64,000 nucleotides of DNA from Norana najaformis (Eukaryota; Annelida; Clitellata; Crassiclitellata; Hormogastridae): NCBI GenBank assembly GCA_964023275.1, contig OZ029914.1, positions 10,857,561-10,921,560 on the forward strand, written 5' to 3'. The position numbers were made by a program, and so were the translations under genes. The notes beneath the pieces are model-generated. The model was not told the DNA's origin, searched no databases, and was given only the letters and a program-made list of their open reading frames with translations. Positions 43,149 to 54,783 of this stretch are shown here, piece after piece; position 1 is the stretch's first letter, and the number at the start of each line of letters is the position of its first letter.

Positions 43149-45090
43149 CCGTTGCTTTTCGGCGTCGCCCGTCGCAGTGATGTTAATTAGGCTATAGGTC
43201 ATTGATTGAAGTAGATAAACACGGATTCTAATGCCTGCTGTTAAATAATGGCTAGGGTTAACGTTAGGGTTAGTTCTGCTGTGTAAATATTAAATAATGC
43301 TTAACTGATCTTTGCAAATAATGATTGTTTAGCTTGAAAAGCTTCATTCTAGCGGCAACTAAGCTTAATTTTTGAAATTATATTGTGATTTAATTTAATT
43401 TTCGTGGTTTCTGGTTTTAATTATTAAATGTATATAGTCATTAAGTTTACTAAAATTGTCTGGATTTTGAGATAAGTATCGCTCTTCGATTTCTCTTATT
43501 TATAGTTCGATAAAATTGTCTTTTATCGAACACCCTGTATTATCGCTCTATGTTGTTTACGCTGTTATCTATTAAACATTTGTTCCCTTCGTAGTAAAGC
43601 TGCCGTCCTTCATAATTTTCATAATTTTCTTTGTGAGAATTTTTTACACATACTTGCTGTTACTGAGACGTGGCTCCAGCCTAGTGACACACCTGGATTC
43701 ATTTCTGATCTTACTCCCCCAACCTTCGCTATGCTGAATGAGCCTCGGTGCAGCGGCAAAGGCGGAGGGCTCGCCTTTCCTTTCAAGTCATATCTGCCAC
43801 TACGTAAATTCATTTTGCCTACTCCTACACCCAACTCATTTGAGGCCCTAGCTGCTACGCTCATTTCTGGCAACAAACAGGTTTTACTTGTAAATATTTA
43901 TCGTCCCCCATCCCTCTCTTTGACTGATTTTCTTAATGAATTCCAGCCACTACTTGAATATTTAATTTCCTCTCCCTCTGAAATAGTTATTAGACTGTTG
44001 CCAATAAAATCTCAATAAAAACCTGGTTAAATTTCGTCCTTGGCATAAAATTGATTTAAATAAGTTGAAGCATGATATCTTAACATCTCCATTGTGGTTA
44101 TCTCCTGCACAAACTGCTAATGAACTGGCTATGCAGTTCCAGTTTACTTTATCTGAGCTTCTTGACAGACAAATTCCTTTTAGAACTAAAAGAGTAGTAG
44201 AGCGCACACCCCAGCCTTGGTTCAACTCTGCCATTTCCGATGCTAGGCTTCACAGAAGTCAGTTAGAGCGTTGGTGGCGCCACTCTCCATTTCCCTCAGA
44301 TCTCAGTAGGTTTAAGCAACAGTGTAAACTTGTGCGCAAACTTGTTTCTTCAGCAAAATCAGAATATTTAACTAATTTAATTGCCGAAAGTTCTACTTTT
44401 CCAAAAACTCTGTGGATGGCTTTGAATAAATTACTACACAGAGAGAAATTAAATTCATCTTTTGGCGTGTTCTGTGCTACCCAAGAGCTAGCCAGTAAAT
44501 TTTTGACCTTTTTTGCTGATAAGATTTCTGGTATAAGGCTGAAATTTAATGGTTATTTGTTATGTGATAAATTTCTTCTTCCTAGTTCTTCTCCTCCAGT
44601 CTTGGATTACTTTCTGCCAACAACTCTTGCGGAGGTCCGCAGACTCATATTTTCTTCACCTGACAAAACCTCTCTCCTAGACACCATTCCCACTTCTTAC
44701 CTAAAAGAATGTTTTGATGTCCTTGGTCCAACCATTACATCAATTATCAATTTCTCATTGATTGAGGGATCCTTTCCTTCTGGTTTTGCTCATGCCATAG
44801 TTCATCCTCTGCTAAAGAAACCTTCTCTCGATCCAAGTGACCTGTCTAATTACAGACCCATCTCAACTTTGAATTTTATATCTAAAATTCTTGAACGGGT
44901 AGTTTTGAATCGTATGCAAGCTCACCTTTCTTCCAACCCACTAATTTCTCCATTTCAGTCTGCGTACCGTAAATTTCATTCAACGGAATCTGCCCTGCTT
45001 GCTGTTCATAGCGACATCATGTGCTCCATGGATAAGGGTAAGGTGACTGCACTTGTTCTCCTTGATTTGTCTGCTGCCTTTGATACTGTC

Positions 45091-45263
45091 TGTAGTGTAT
45101 GCAGGGTCTAGCAGAATGCTTGACATTCATTGGCCAGCCAGGGTTGGCCCGCTAGAGGGCACAGCTGGCACATATATATAGATAGCTAACGCCTACAGTC
45201 AGAAATAAGCTAGCGAATACATTGTATATGTACGGTTGATGAATAAAGGGAAAATACACAATA
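45091..45263 (+). repeat. 5' LTR of the gypsy-type element
   Basis: Starts TGTAGTGTATGC and ends near AATACACAATA, immediately before the primer-binding-like sequence. Contains an AATAAA near its 3' end. Confidence 0.88.
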
Positions 45264-48200
45264 ACTGGCGACGAGGATTAACATGGCGGCATCCATCGGT
45301 AGGATCGACCCCTTTGACGACAAGGTGGAAGATTGGGCGATTTATGTGGAACGCGTCGAACAGTACTTTATCACGAATAACATCGAGGAAGAGAAGCGGG
45401 TGCCAGCACTGCTCACGGCTAGAGACGCAACAGAGCCACAGAGTCTACGTCACTCGACTGATATGGAGGTACACAAAGTTACCTCAGGTAAGCCATCATA
45501 TGCCACATCAAAGTCTCCCCATTGCTACCGGTGCGCTGCTTCGGACCATGATCCGTTGAATTGCCGATTCAAAAATGCGGTCTGCCACAGATGCAACAGA
45601 ATCGCACACATACGCCTGGCTTGCAAGTCAGGACAAAACCCAAACCCGAATCGCATGGCGACAGACACGGGCACGAGGAAATCAGAACGACCGAGGTATG
45701 TTCATGCACTAAGCAGCGATGACGCCGCATCCGTTGATTCGATGGATGTAGTCGACAACTTCCATGTCAAAACAAAGGGACGAGACAAAATATGGCTATC
45801 AGTACAGGTAAATGGCAAGCCGTTGCAAATGGAACTAGACACAGGATCGGGGGTTTCTATTATCACAAGAGAGGACCAGCAAAGGTTGTTACGCAATGTT
45901 CCCTTAAGACGGACAGACATTTTATTCCGTACGTATACAGGAGAGCGCATAAAGCCAGAAGGATATATGGAAGTTGCTGTTGATTACAATGGGCAACAGC
46001 ATAAACTACCGCTCTATACGTGGTCAAAAAGGGCGGATCACCGCTCTTTGGACGGGACTGGCTCCAAAACATCAAACTCGACTGGCAAAATATCCATTAC
46101 TTCACATCGACGGGAACAGACATCGATACGGAATCTAAGCTCGGGAAGTATAAGGCTATTTTTACGCCTGGCTTGGGAACATTAAAAGACATCGAAGCCA
46201 GATTGACCCTCGCAGATGACGTCGAATCAAGGTTTCTTAAAGCCCGACAACTGCCATACGCCCTGAAACCGAAGGTTGAGGCTGAATTAGACCAACTCGA
46301 GCGAGAAGGCGTTCTGTCAAAGGTCGACCATAGCGACTGGGCTACACCCATAGTCCCAGTGGTCAAAAGCGACAACACGGTAAGGATTTGTGATGATTTT
46401 AAGACAACGTTGAACCCGGTCTGGAGAGTTGACTCGTACCCCCTTCCCCGCATTGAGGACATTTTTGCATCGCTAGCGGGAGGCCAGAAATTTAGTAAGA
46501 TTGACCTCCGACAAGCATACTTACAGATGATAGTCCAAGAAGATTGCAGGAAATACCTGACAATAAACACACCGTGGCCTGTACCGCTATAACAGGCTAG
46601 TATTCGGAGTAGCCTCAGCCCCTGCAATCTGGCAACGTTCGATTGAGCAAGTCCTCCAAGGAATTCCCAACGTACAGTGTATCTTGGACGACATGATTGT
46701 AACGGGAAGGAATGACGAGGAACACCTCGATACATTACAGAGAGTACTGGAACGCTTACAGAAATACGGACTACGAGCAAATCTAAAGAAATGTGCCTTC
46801 TTCCAGGAAAGAATCGTGTTCTGCGGGCATGAGATCGACCGTAACGGGCTACACAAAACCAAAGATAAAGTCGATGCAATACTGGCGGCACCCAGACCAG
46901 GCAACCAAAGTCAACTTCGCTCTTTCAACGGCTTAGTCAACTATTATGCCAGGTTCCTGCCAAACCTATCTACAATTATGCGGCCACTCAATAGACTATT
47001 GGAGAAAAAGGTGCAATGGATATGGTCTAATGATTGTGAGGAAGCCTTCACGACGGTTAAACAGGTGGTTGCATCCGACAGGGTACTAGTACATTACGAC
47101 CCTACCCTACCGATCAGGCTGGCTTGCGATGCTAGCCCATATGGACTGGGGGCGGTGTTATCACACGTCACCGCAGAAGGCACGGAAAGACCGATAGCTT
47201 TTGTGTCCCGATCGCTAACGCCAACACAGCGCAAGTACGCACAAATTGATAAGGAGGCCCTGGGCTTGTTTTGGGCTGCGAAGAAATTCTTCTCATATTT
47301 GTACGGCCGACATTTTACGTTAGTCACCGACCATCAGCCGCTGGTCTCAATATTCCACCCGAGTAAATCATTCCCAGCGATGACAGCAGCACGCCTACAG
47401 AGATATGCCATGTTTCTCTCAGGCCTCGACTATACTATCGAATTTCGTGAATCACACAAGCACTGCAACGCAGATGCCCTCTCACGGCTCCCACTAACAA
47501 CAAAGGATGCAGGCGAACCGGACGCAGCCGACATTTTTGCTATAAGCCAAATCGAAACACTGCCGGTGACCCATGCCACGATCAGCCGAGCTACACAACG
47601 CGACCCACTCTTAGCACGGGTGTATCAGCTAACAAAACTCGGCTGGGGCGCTTACTCAAAATCGCCAGAATTAGCGCCCTTCTACAACCGACGCAGCGAA
47701 CTAGCGATACACCAAGGGTGCCTAATGTGGGGCGGGAGGGTGATCATTCCACAGAAACTACACGAGCGCATACTTGAACAGCTGCATGAAGCACACAGCG
47801 GAGTGGTGAAAATGAAAAGTCTAGCCCGTAGTTACGTGTGGTGGCCTGGAATAGACGCCCAAATAGAGAACATAACTAAAGCTTGCCCAGGATGTGCTTA
47901 TACACAAAAAGAACCAGCAAAAGCGCCATTACACCCTTGGGAATACCCAGGCAAGCCATGGCAGAGAGTTCATATAGACTACTGTGGGCCCTTATGGGGC
48001 TATATGTTTCTTGTGATGGTCGACGCACACTCGAAATGGCCTGAGGTAGTGTGTACAAAATCAACAACATCAGAAAGAACGATCGAAATCCTACGAGAGA
48101 TTTTTAGTAGAACTGGGATATGCGAACAACTCGTCAGCGACAATGCCCCACAGTTCACTTCAGAAGAATTTCGAACATTCGTCACCCAAAATGGAATCCT

Positions 48201-49139
48201 TCACATGAAATCAGCACCGTACCATCCGGCAACGAACGGCCTGGCCGAACGCTTCGTTCAGTCCCTAAAACATGCGCTAATGGCCGCACAAACAGACACG
48301 TGGTCACTCAAGAAGAAATTGGCACAATTCTTATTAACATATAGGAACACGCCACATACAACGACAAATGAAACAGCGGTCATGTTGTTCATGGGGCGGG
48401 CCTTGAGAACACAGTTGGACTTACTGAAACCCAACCTGGACGACCGAGTGCAGCAGAAGCAGCTTCAGGCGATAATGAACCACCCAAGCGGCAAACTACG
48501 GGAATTCGAAGAAGGGCAGGCGGTTATCGTACGAGATTACAGAGGTGGACAGAAATGGACTCCCGCAAGAGTAAGGAAACGCATGGGGCAGTTGACATAT
48601 GAGGTCTCAACGACAAATACCACGACACCAATGACCTGGCGCCGACACGTCGATCAGATGCGTGCGGCTCATGCAGCCACCACAAGCAGAACAACCATAC
48701 CGCACACAGCAACACCAACAACGGACGACGAATACACCCCAGAGGCGACCCCTGGCGAAACACGAACGATGACCTGGGACCAACACATCGACCCGAGACA
48801 CATTAACCACTCGACCAACACAGGTGTGCCAGCCTTACTCAGCGCGGAAGCACCGACAACGACCGGCGAATGCACCTCAGAGGCGCCACCTAGCGAAGTG
48901 AGAAGATTCTCGGACACTTCACTGCCACGCGAAGACGAAGCGGTGACAAACACATCTGGACACTCACCAGGGGAGCGGAACAACGGTGCTGGCGAGGGGA
49001 AACGATACCCGGAAAGAGACAGGAAAGCACCAGACAGACTAAACCTGTGAACAATGTCCGAACAACAAAACACTAATCGGACTGTTAGAAGTATTAGAGC
49101 TCAAGCAGAACTTATACGCTTGTAGGAAGTAGGACGCTA

Positions 49140-49140
<1 letters not shown>

Positions 49141-49170
<30 letters not shown>

Positions 49171-49240
49171 TTCATACGCTTATGCGCTTGTAGAAAGTAG
49201 GAACTCAGTACACACACACACACACACATACAAACACACA
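49141..49240. repeat. (CA)n microsatellites within the LTR element
   Basis: Two CA tracts in the non-coding stretch between the coding region and the 3' LTR, each preceded by a similar CGCTTGTAG(G/A)AAGTAGGA segment. They reflect a local duplication. Confidence 0.85.
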
Positions 49241-49290
49241 TAATTTCGTAGGTATTAGTAGGGGGAACGCCAGATATAGAAGGGAGGAGA

Positions 49291-49471
49291 TGTAGTGTAT
49301 GCAGGGTCTAGCAGAATGCTTGACATTCATTGGCCAGCCAGGGTTGGCCCGCTAGAGGGCACAACTGGCACACATATATAGATAGCTAACGCCGTAGGCC
49401 AGGGAGTCAGAAATAAGCTAGCGAATACATTGTATATGTACGGTTGATAAATAAAGGGAAAATACACAATA
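49291..49471 (+). repeat. 3' LTR of the gypsy-type element
   Basis: Near-identical to 45091-45263 and preceded by a purine-rich tract (AGAAGGGAGGAGA). LINE sequence resumes directly afterwards at CTGTCGACCACTC. Confidence 0.88.
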
Positions 49472-50731
49472 CTGTCGACCACTCTCTCCTTTTGCATCGT
49501 CTTCAAAATTGGTTTGGAGTTTCTGGTCCTGCCCTACACTGGTTTGCTACTTACCTCAGCCCTCGCACTCAATCTGTATATTTAAATGGACATTATTCAG
49601 CTAGTGCCTCGTTGACTTGTGGCGTTCCGCAGGGTTCTGTACTTGGTCCTCTGTTGTTTACATTATACACCACACCTCTAGGTACTCTGCTAGACAATCA
49701 TTCACTGGGATATCATTTCTATGCTGATGACACCCAAATCTACATCTCATTTGACAGTTTGACTTGTCACTCGTCTGTGCAGCTTTTGTCTGATGCCTTT
49801 GAAGAGCTGCAGTCTTGGATGGCAGCAAATAAACTTCTCCTTAACCCCTCAAAACTGAATTTCTACTGCTTGGCACTCCTCAGCAACTTAAGAAATTCGA
49901 ATGGCTTAAATCTGTAAAACTGGGTGATTCACTCATTGAGATGACTGATACTGCTCGTGACTTGGGTGTTGTTTTCGATTCAACCATGTCCCTCACAAGC
50001 TATGTAAATGGTATTTGTAAGTCATCATATATATATATATTCGAGACATACGCAGAATTAGGCATTATGTCCCCATGTCTTCCAGAATATCCTTAGCTAA
50101 CGCATTGGTCTCCAGTCATCTTGACTATTGTAACTCCATTCTTGTTGGTATCACTAAATCAAACATGCAGAAACTCCAAAGAGTTCAGAACTCCTTGGCT
50201 AAAGCCATAACAAATACTTCTAAATATGAGCATATAACCCCTGTGCTTAAATCTTTACATTGGCTTCCTGTTCAGCAAAGGATTTGTTTCAAATTAGGAG
50301 TTACAGTTTATAAAACATTGAACTATGGCCAACCACAATACTTGAAATCAATCCTTATTCCCCAGACTTACCATTATTCTGCAAGGTCATCTGATTGTCT
50401 TTCTCTGGTCATACCTTGGGCTAGCCAAACTGTTCTTGGTAAACGAACATTTTCGGTTGCTGGACCAAACTTTTGGAATTCCCTCCCTGTGTCTGTTCGT
50501 TCTGCTCAGTCGCTCCTGTCATTTCGTTCTCAACTTAAAACTTACCTGTTTCAAATTGCTTATCCATCGTAGGCTGCCTCTCTGTCGTGCGGACTGACCT
50601 TCTGGATATCGACCTGATTGTGGCTTGGTTTTGGTGTGCCATCGGTTGATGCCTTGTGCATTAGACACTGGCGCATTAGAAGTTGCTAATTATTATTATT
50701 ATTAATGGCCGAAAGCCATGCCCAAAATAGT

Positions 50732-50756
50732 CCAAAACGGAGCGGTCCCCGATACT
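50732..50756 (-). repeat. Inverted repeat flanking the LINE, right copy
   Basis: Inverted partner of 43124-43148, 26 bases beyond the LINE (ATT)n tail. Confidence 0.8.
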
Positions 50757-50955
50757 ATAAGTAGTGATTTCAATTTGGGGCGCCAAGAGAATGCCAGATT
50801 AAGTTTTGTTGCAGGGCATCGTAATAAAATTGAAAATAAAAATATTTATACAACGAAAACCTCCGTAGGCTCCGACAGCTAACACAACAAGTAAATGGCC
50901 AATAAATTTGCAAAGAAGTCATTTTGACCCATTTTATGCCTACTTGACTTCTGAC

Positions 50956-51060
50956 CAGTGGCGTAGCTAGCCTTCCGGGAGCCCATGTGCAAAATGAACT
51001 TTATTTTGCTTTAAGTAATTGAGCAACCGGCCCTTGGCCCTTTGGAGCCCAGGCGGCCCC
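50956..51060 (+). mobile_element. hAT-like MITE terminal fragment
   Basis: CAGTGGCGTAGCTAG is the widespread terminal motif of hAT-type non-autonomous elements, followed here by G+C-rich sequence of the usual kind (GGCCCTTTGGAGCCCAGGC). No matching opposite end is seen, so the copy is truncated. Confidence 0.5.
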
Positions 51061-51160
51061 TGCCCTCGTGGAAAATCTCTAAAAAATTGTAACAATTTCA
51101 CTATTTGTTATAGAAACATAGGGGTTTCGCGTAATTATTCAGCAATACCAACCCAACTCT

Positions 51161-51295
51161 TGGATCTTGACGGAACCGAACTCTTTTGTTTATCGATTTT
51201 GTTTTGACTGAGCGCCTGTGAATAAGCTGGTTCCCGCGGCGCGGCTTTCGCTGGGCGCTGTAGAAGTCTTGGAATTACGATTACGATTACGACCC
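51161..51295 (+). mobile_element. LINE family B 3' end
   Basis: Contains ATCGATTTTGTTTTGACTGA, GCGCCTGTGAATAA, GGCGCTGTAGAAGTCTTGGA and a tail of ATTACG repeats. It is the best-preserved copy of this 3' end in the window. Confidence 0.75.
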
Positions 51296-51429
51296 GATGC
51301 AATGCTGTATCAAACTCAGTCTTGATTTGTGCCCATTTCTTGAGGCTTTTCGTGGTAAAAGATGGGATGTAAGCCCCTATAGAAATTGAATTATTTAAAG
51401 CGACGCCTGAACCAAACATTCATGTCGAT

Positions 51430-51680
51430 TCTGTTAGAGATAAAAGAGGCATTTTATGCTTTCGTTCATTTGTTCATTCTTCTATTCGTTCTTTGATGTT
51501 ATTCAGATCTTATCTTTTTCAACTTGAATATCCACTCTAGCCTAACTTTTGGTCTGTGTGACCTATCTGAATTTGACCTGCTTTGTCTAAAGAATTAGTG
51601 TAGGCAATCTTAGGCTAAATTAGAATAGCTTTAAAGTAGCGCCTTAGAAATTTTGAGTTATGGGGAGAATGGCCTGCATT
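51430..51680 (+). mobile_element. LINE 3'-end fragment (family A-like)
   Basis: Ends a coding frame with SLMLFRSYLFQLEYPL, matching the C-terminus FRSQLKTYLFQIAYPS of family A. It continues into a divergent 3' untranslated region (CTGAATTTGACCTGC, GCGCCTTAGAAATT). Confidence 0.6.
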
Positions 51681-51699
51681 TGATCATATTTTAGATTTT

Positions 51700-52700
51700 A
51701 CCTCATAAATTAGGATTTAGTTTTCTTAAATACTTTTAGTTTTATTATCTGAAAAAGCAATATTTTAGATTTTAGGAATCTCATATGAGTAGGCCTATTT
51801 TGCAACATTGTCTCAAGAGTGAAATTTGAAAATTCGAGGTTTTCTTTGCTGGTAAAAAACGTCCAATTGCAGGCCACCATGTTGAGCAGCATCTGGACAA
51901 CGTATGTGGAGCACTGGGTGAAACAACAGATGTGTGTTCTAATATAATTTTATAGAGTGTAAAAAATTACATTCTAATCAAACGATCAAAACACTCAAAA
52001 AGTTCATTCAGCTAAAAAAATGACACTGTAGGTCTACAGAACATGCTAAAATCGCAGTTTTAAACGGTTACTTTTCATCAGTTCGAGTCATGAGAATTGC
52101 AATTGTGACAGGATTACGTGTTTGAAGATATTAACCAGACCTTCATACTAGATCAGAAACCAAGGGAGTTGCGCGGAAAAATTAGGGCGTCCTATCTGGA
52201 AATAGATATCAAGCTGGAGGCATCTAGAGGAAATTCTGAATTTTGAGACTGCAAATCTACCGAAAGAGTGCTACACGTAGAAAGCGAGATCCCCGAAGGG
52301 ATGCATTCTCAAAATGGTTGGCTGTGAAGCAATAAAAAGAAGAAGGGAAGTGTAAATTATGGGTATGTGATATTATTTCGCACTTAGGCCTACCAACTAG
52401 AGTTCAGTGCTAAGCCCACTTCTTTTACCTCCTTAATGATGGCATCAACATCAGAAGCGGCTGAATTATTATTTTTTCCCCAAGGTACATATGGTCCTTT
52501 GGGACTTGGATAAAGGCTCTGGAGAAATAAAATGTCTCGGTTTTGCTAAATCTCGTCCAATTTCGGGAAAGAGAAAGGGGTGCGGAAGTTGACAGCGTTG
52601 GCGCAACTAAAGATGGCATGTTTCTGTTGTGTCCGCAGAAACTAGCATTATAGAATGTCCAAGGTCCGTAATGAAAGTAAGCCCAGCGTTGTTAATGGGG
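51700..52700. other. No gene recognised
   Basis: Frequent stops on both strands and no repeat family recognised. Confidence 0.5.
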
Positions 52701-52704
52701 CCTA

Positions 52705-52890
52705 GATTTTACTACTACTACAACTACCACCACTACTACAACTATTACTACTACTATTGTTATTATTATGATTATTGATAATATGAAGATAAAAATATTA
52801 ATATAATGATATTAATATCACTAAGTATTATTGTTACAAAATAATCATAATAACAGTGTCATAGTAATCATAATAATAACAGTATGTCCA
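52705..52890. repeat. ACT/ATT-rich simple repeat
   Basis: CTACTACTACAACTACC-type triplets pass into ATTATTATTATGATT and AATAATCATAATAA repeats. Confidence 0.85.
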
Positions 52891-53259
52891 GAGGTAGACC
52901 CAGTTCGCGGACAAGGAGCTGCTGATTCCAATCAGGAGATCGCTATTTTACCTAATATTCAACAAAGATGGCTTTTGAGCCGGTGATCCACAACGAAGTC
53001 TCCCCCTCTAAAAGTCTCCCCCGGCGGATCTATTTCGAAACAGATTCTCCCTCCGGCGAATCTGTTCTAGAATAAATTATCCCCCCGGAGGCTATATTCT
53101 AAAACAAAGTCTTCGGGAGGGAGAAATTATTTCATCCCCCTTCGAAATAAACTCTCCTGCGGGGAGACTTTATTCCTGTACTATTTGCAGTCACATTTCT
53201 GTTTAAACTAGTTTGTTAAAAGCTTAAAAATAAAATGCAGTAAAACAGAGTATATCAAA

Positions 53260-53800
53260 GTCAAGTGATAATGTTTGGAGATTTTAGTTCCTGACTAGAA
53301 TGTTCACAGTCATCTCCTTTTTGGCGCCCTCGTGTTTGAATTGGCACAGTTGGAAACTCTGCTGCTTCCTGTTTTTCATGGCAACGCGCTAGATGTGTAG
53401 GCATTGATGTGACATCGTATGAAGCAACCAGGTTTTTTAACCAAGGAAAGAAAATGCTGCAGCACACACTCCACAGTCAGACATATTTGGTTGACGTTGC
53501 CAGAGGATAATTTTGACTTTTAGATTGCCACTGCTAGTACAGTAAGATGCGAGGAATACCACTGGGCCATCTGACATTTCACGTTATTAGAAATTCCCCC
53601 AGTCAAGGAATCAGCATACAGCACGTCATTGGCGATGCATGCTGCTTCCCATTTTGTAACCCAAATGTTGACTGATTAGTCGGTAGACAGCATCCATCAG
53701 CTTGTCGTTTAACCTGGTTTCTAGTCAAAAAGTAGATTGTATCGATCAAGCTTGTGTAAATTCAACTTCTTAACCCATCATGCTGTTGTAGCAGCTGGCG
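53260..53800 (-). pseudogene. C48 (Ulp1/SENP)-like cysteine protease remnant
   Basis: On the minus strand RLNDKLMDAVYRLISQHLGY is followed, about 180 bases later and in another frame, by KIILWQRQPNMSDCGVCAAA. The LNDxxMDAV start and the QxxxxDCGV active-cysteine motif are typical of Ulp1-like protease domains carried by transposons and their domesticated relatives. Stops and frame changes make it non-functional. It lies inside the inverted-repeat element 52975-54586. Confidence 0.5.
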
Positions 53801-53839
53801 AGTCATCGAACAGAACGAGTTTCTTATCAGTTTCAAAGC

Positions 53840-54169
53840 TTGCGGCCAATTTTCTTTTCTCTGAATGCAGGGTTCTCTTCTGTTGATGGGGTGCCATTTA
53901 ACAAAACGGAAGGTCATCTCTCATCTATTTTATCTGAATTACGAGACTTAATCGGTGTCCTATCTTCAAACCATCTTTTAAAATTAACAGCATTGTCTGC
54001 TTGTTTTATCATCTTCTGTCCTTGTTTAAAGAATCACAGTGAAGCCAGAGCTAACTGGTATCAGGAAGCCAGTTCCAATGAATGGGAAAGGGGATTATCC
54101 ATAAAAGATTTATTCAGAAGTCAGGGCTATCTGGATTCCCGTTATGTAATTAATGTGCATTGGCTCTGA
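53840..54169 (+). other. Unrecognised open frame inside the DNA transposon-like element
   Basis: 109 codons including LSSILSELRDLIGVLSSNHL. No motif is recognised and the upstream context is non-coding, so it may be a chance frame or captured sequence. Confidence 0.2.
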
Positions 54170-54783
54170 AAGAAGATTAATCAGTTACAGTCATTTCCGT
54201 TACGGTCTAATTCTGTATAGTATACAAAGGCCTTTTTCTTCAATATGCGAAGACGTACTTAACCTTTACGCCGCGTTCCAATACCGCCAACGCTTAATAT
54301 CCTAGTGGTGTTATTATATGTTAACTGGGCAAGTGCTATAAAGCATTTTCAATATCCAGATGAATGACAACATTACAGAAGACATTTACTTCAAAATTGT
54401 ATATATTAAATCGGATTTAAAATGAACCGAAAATTGGGGGCGATTTTAAATGGGGGCGAGTTTGTATTGTAGATGGGGAGAATCCATTTCAATGGGGAGA
54501 CTTTGTTCCGAAACAGAGTCTCCGGGGGAGACATTATTCCAGCCCGGGGGAGACTCTCTTTGGGGGAGACTTTATTTTATGACATCGGCTCTTACGGAAG
54601 GCCTCACCCTCTACCACATGGGCGTCTATGCATCAATGTAATACTGTGAGTATTGTACGTTTCTGTCTTGATATTCATGACAACCTAATGATTAAGACCT
54701 TTGAGAAAAGTTGAGATCAAGATTACACCGAATATTTTGTAGCTTCCATCACACAACTGAATCTCGATAGTGGACTTTAAGCG

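Larger units (their letters stand above)
45091..49471 (+). mobile_element. Ty3/gypsy-type LTR retrotransposon nested in the LINE
   Basis: Bounded by LTRs of about 175-180 bp that start TGTAGTGTATGCAGGG, and by a short target duplication ending CTGTC in the LINE. Parts in order: a primer-binding-like TGGCGACGAGG directly after the 5' LTR; a short gag-like region with a CCHC zinc knuckle; aspartic protease (DTGSG); reverse transcriptase; RNase H; and an integrase with an HHCC-type zinc finger and a catalytic core. A purine-rich tract precedes the 3' LTR. The order protease-RT-RNase H-integrase places it in Ty3/gypsy. The two LTRs differ at only a few positions plus one small indel, so insertion is recent. 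The copy looks broken, with roughly two or three lesions, and the gag region looks short. There is no envelope-like region. Confidence 0.92.
43570..50706 (+). mobile_element. LINE family A (CR1/L2 group), interrupted by an LTR element
   Basis: Starts within the AP-endonuclease (SLRSKAAVL, TETWLQPSDTPGF, LLVNIYRPPSLSLTDF). The central endonuclease is deleted at 43992-44030 and replaced by 39 bases of filler. The frame continues through the linker (WFNSAISDARLHRSQLERWW) into reverse transcriptase (SNYRPISTLNFISKILERVV, LDLSAAFDTV). It is then split at 45091-49471 by an LTR retrotransposon and resumes at DHSLLLHRLQNWF, GVPQGSVLGPLLF, YADDTQIYISF and LVSSHLDYCNSILVG, ending FRSQLKTYLFQIAYPS. Frameshifts lie near 49855 and in the TA run at 50028-50041. 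The 3' end carries CCATCGGTTGATGCCTTG and an (ATT)n tail. Dead copy; its RT removed from the LTR insert is otherwise well preserved, so it is fairly young. Confidence 0.88.
52975..54586. mobile_element. DNA transposon-like element with repeated AAGTCTCCCCC subterminal motifs
   Basis: The left end reads GAGCCGGTGATCC, then AACGAAGTCTCCCCC and further CTCCCCC motifs. The right end, read inverted, begins GAGCCGATGTCAT, then AATAAAGTCTCCCCC with the same kind of iterations. This gives imperfect terminal inverted repeats and clustered subterminal repeats over about 150-200 bp at each side. The interior holds decayed coding sequence similar to C48/Ulp1-type proteases. The target duplication could not be defined (flanks TTTT and TTAC). 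The superfamily is uncertain. Ulp1-like domains occur in KDZ/Zisupton and some other DNA transposons. Confidence 0.6.
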
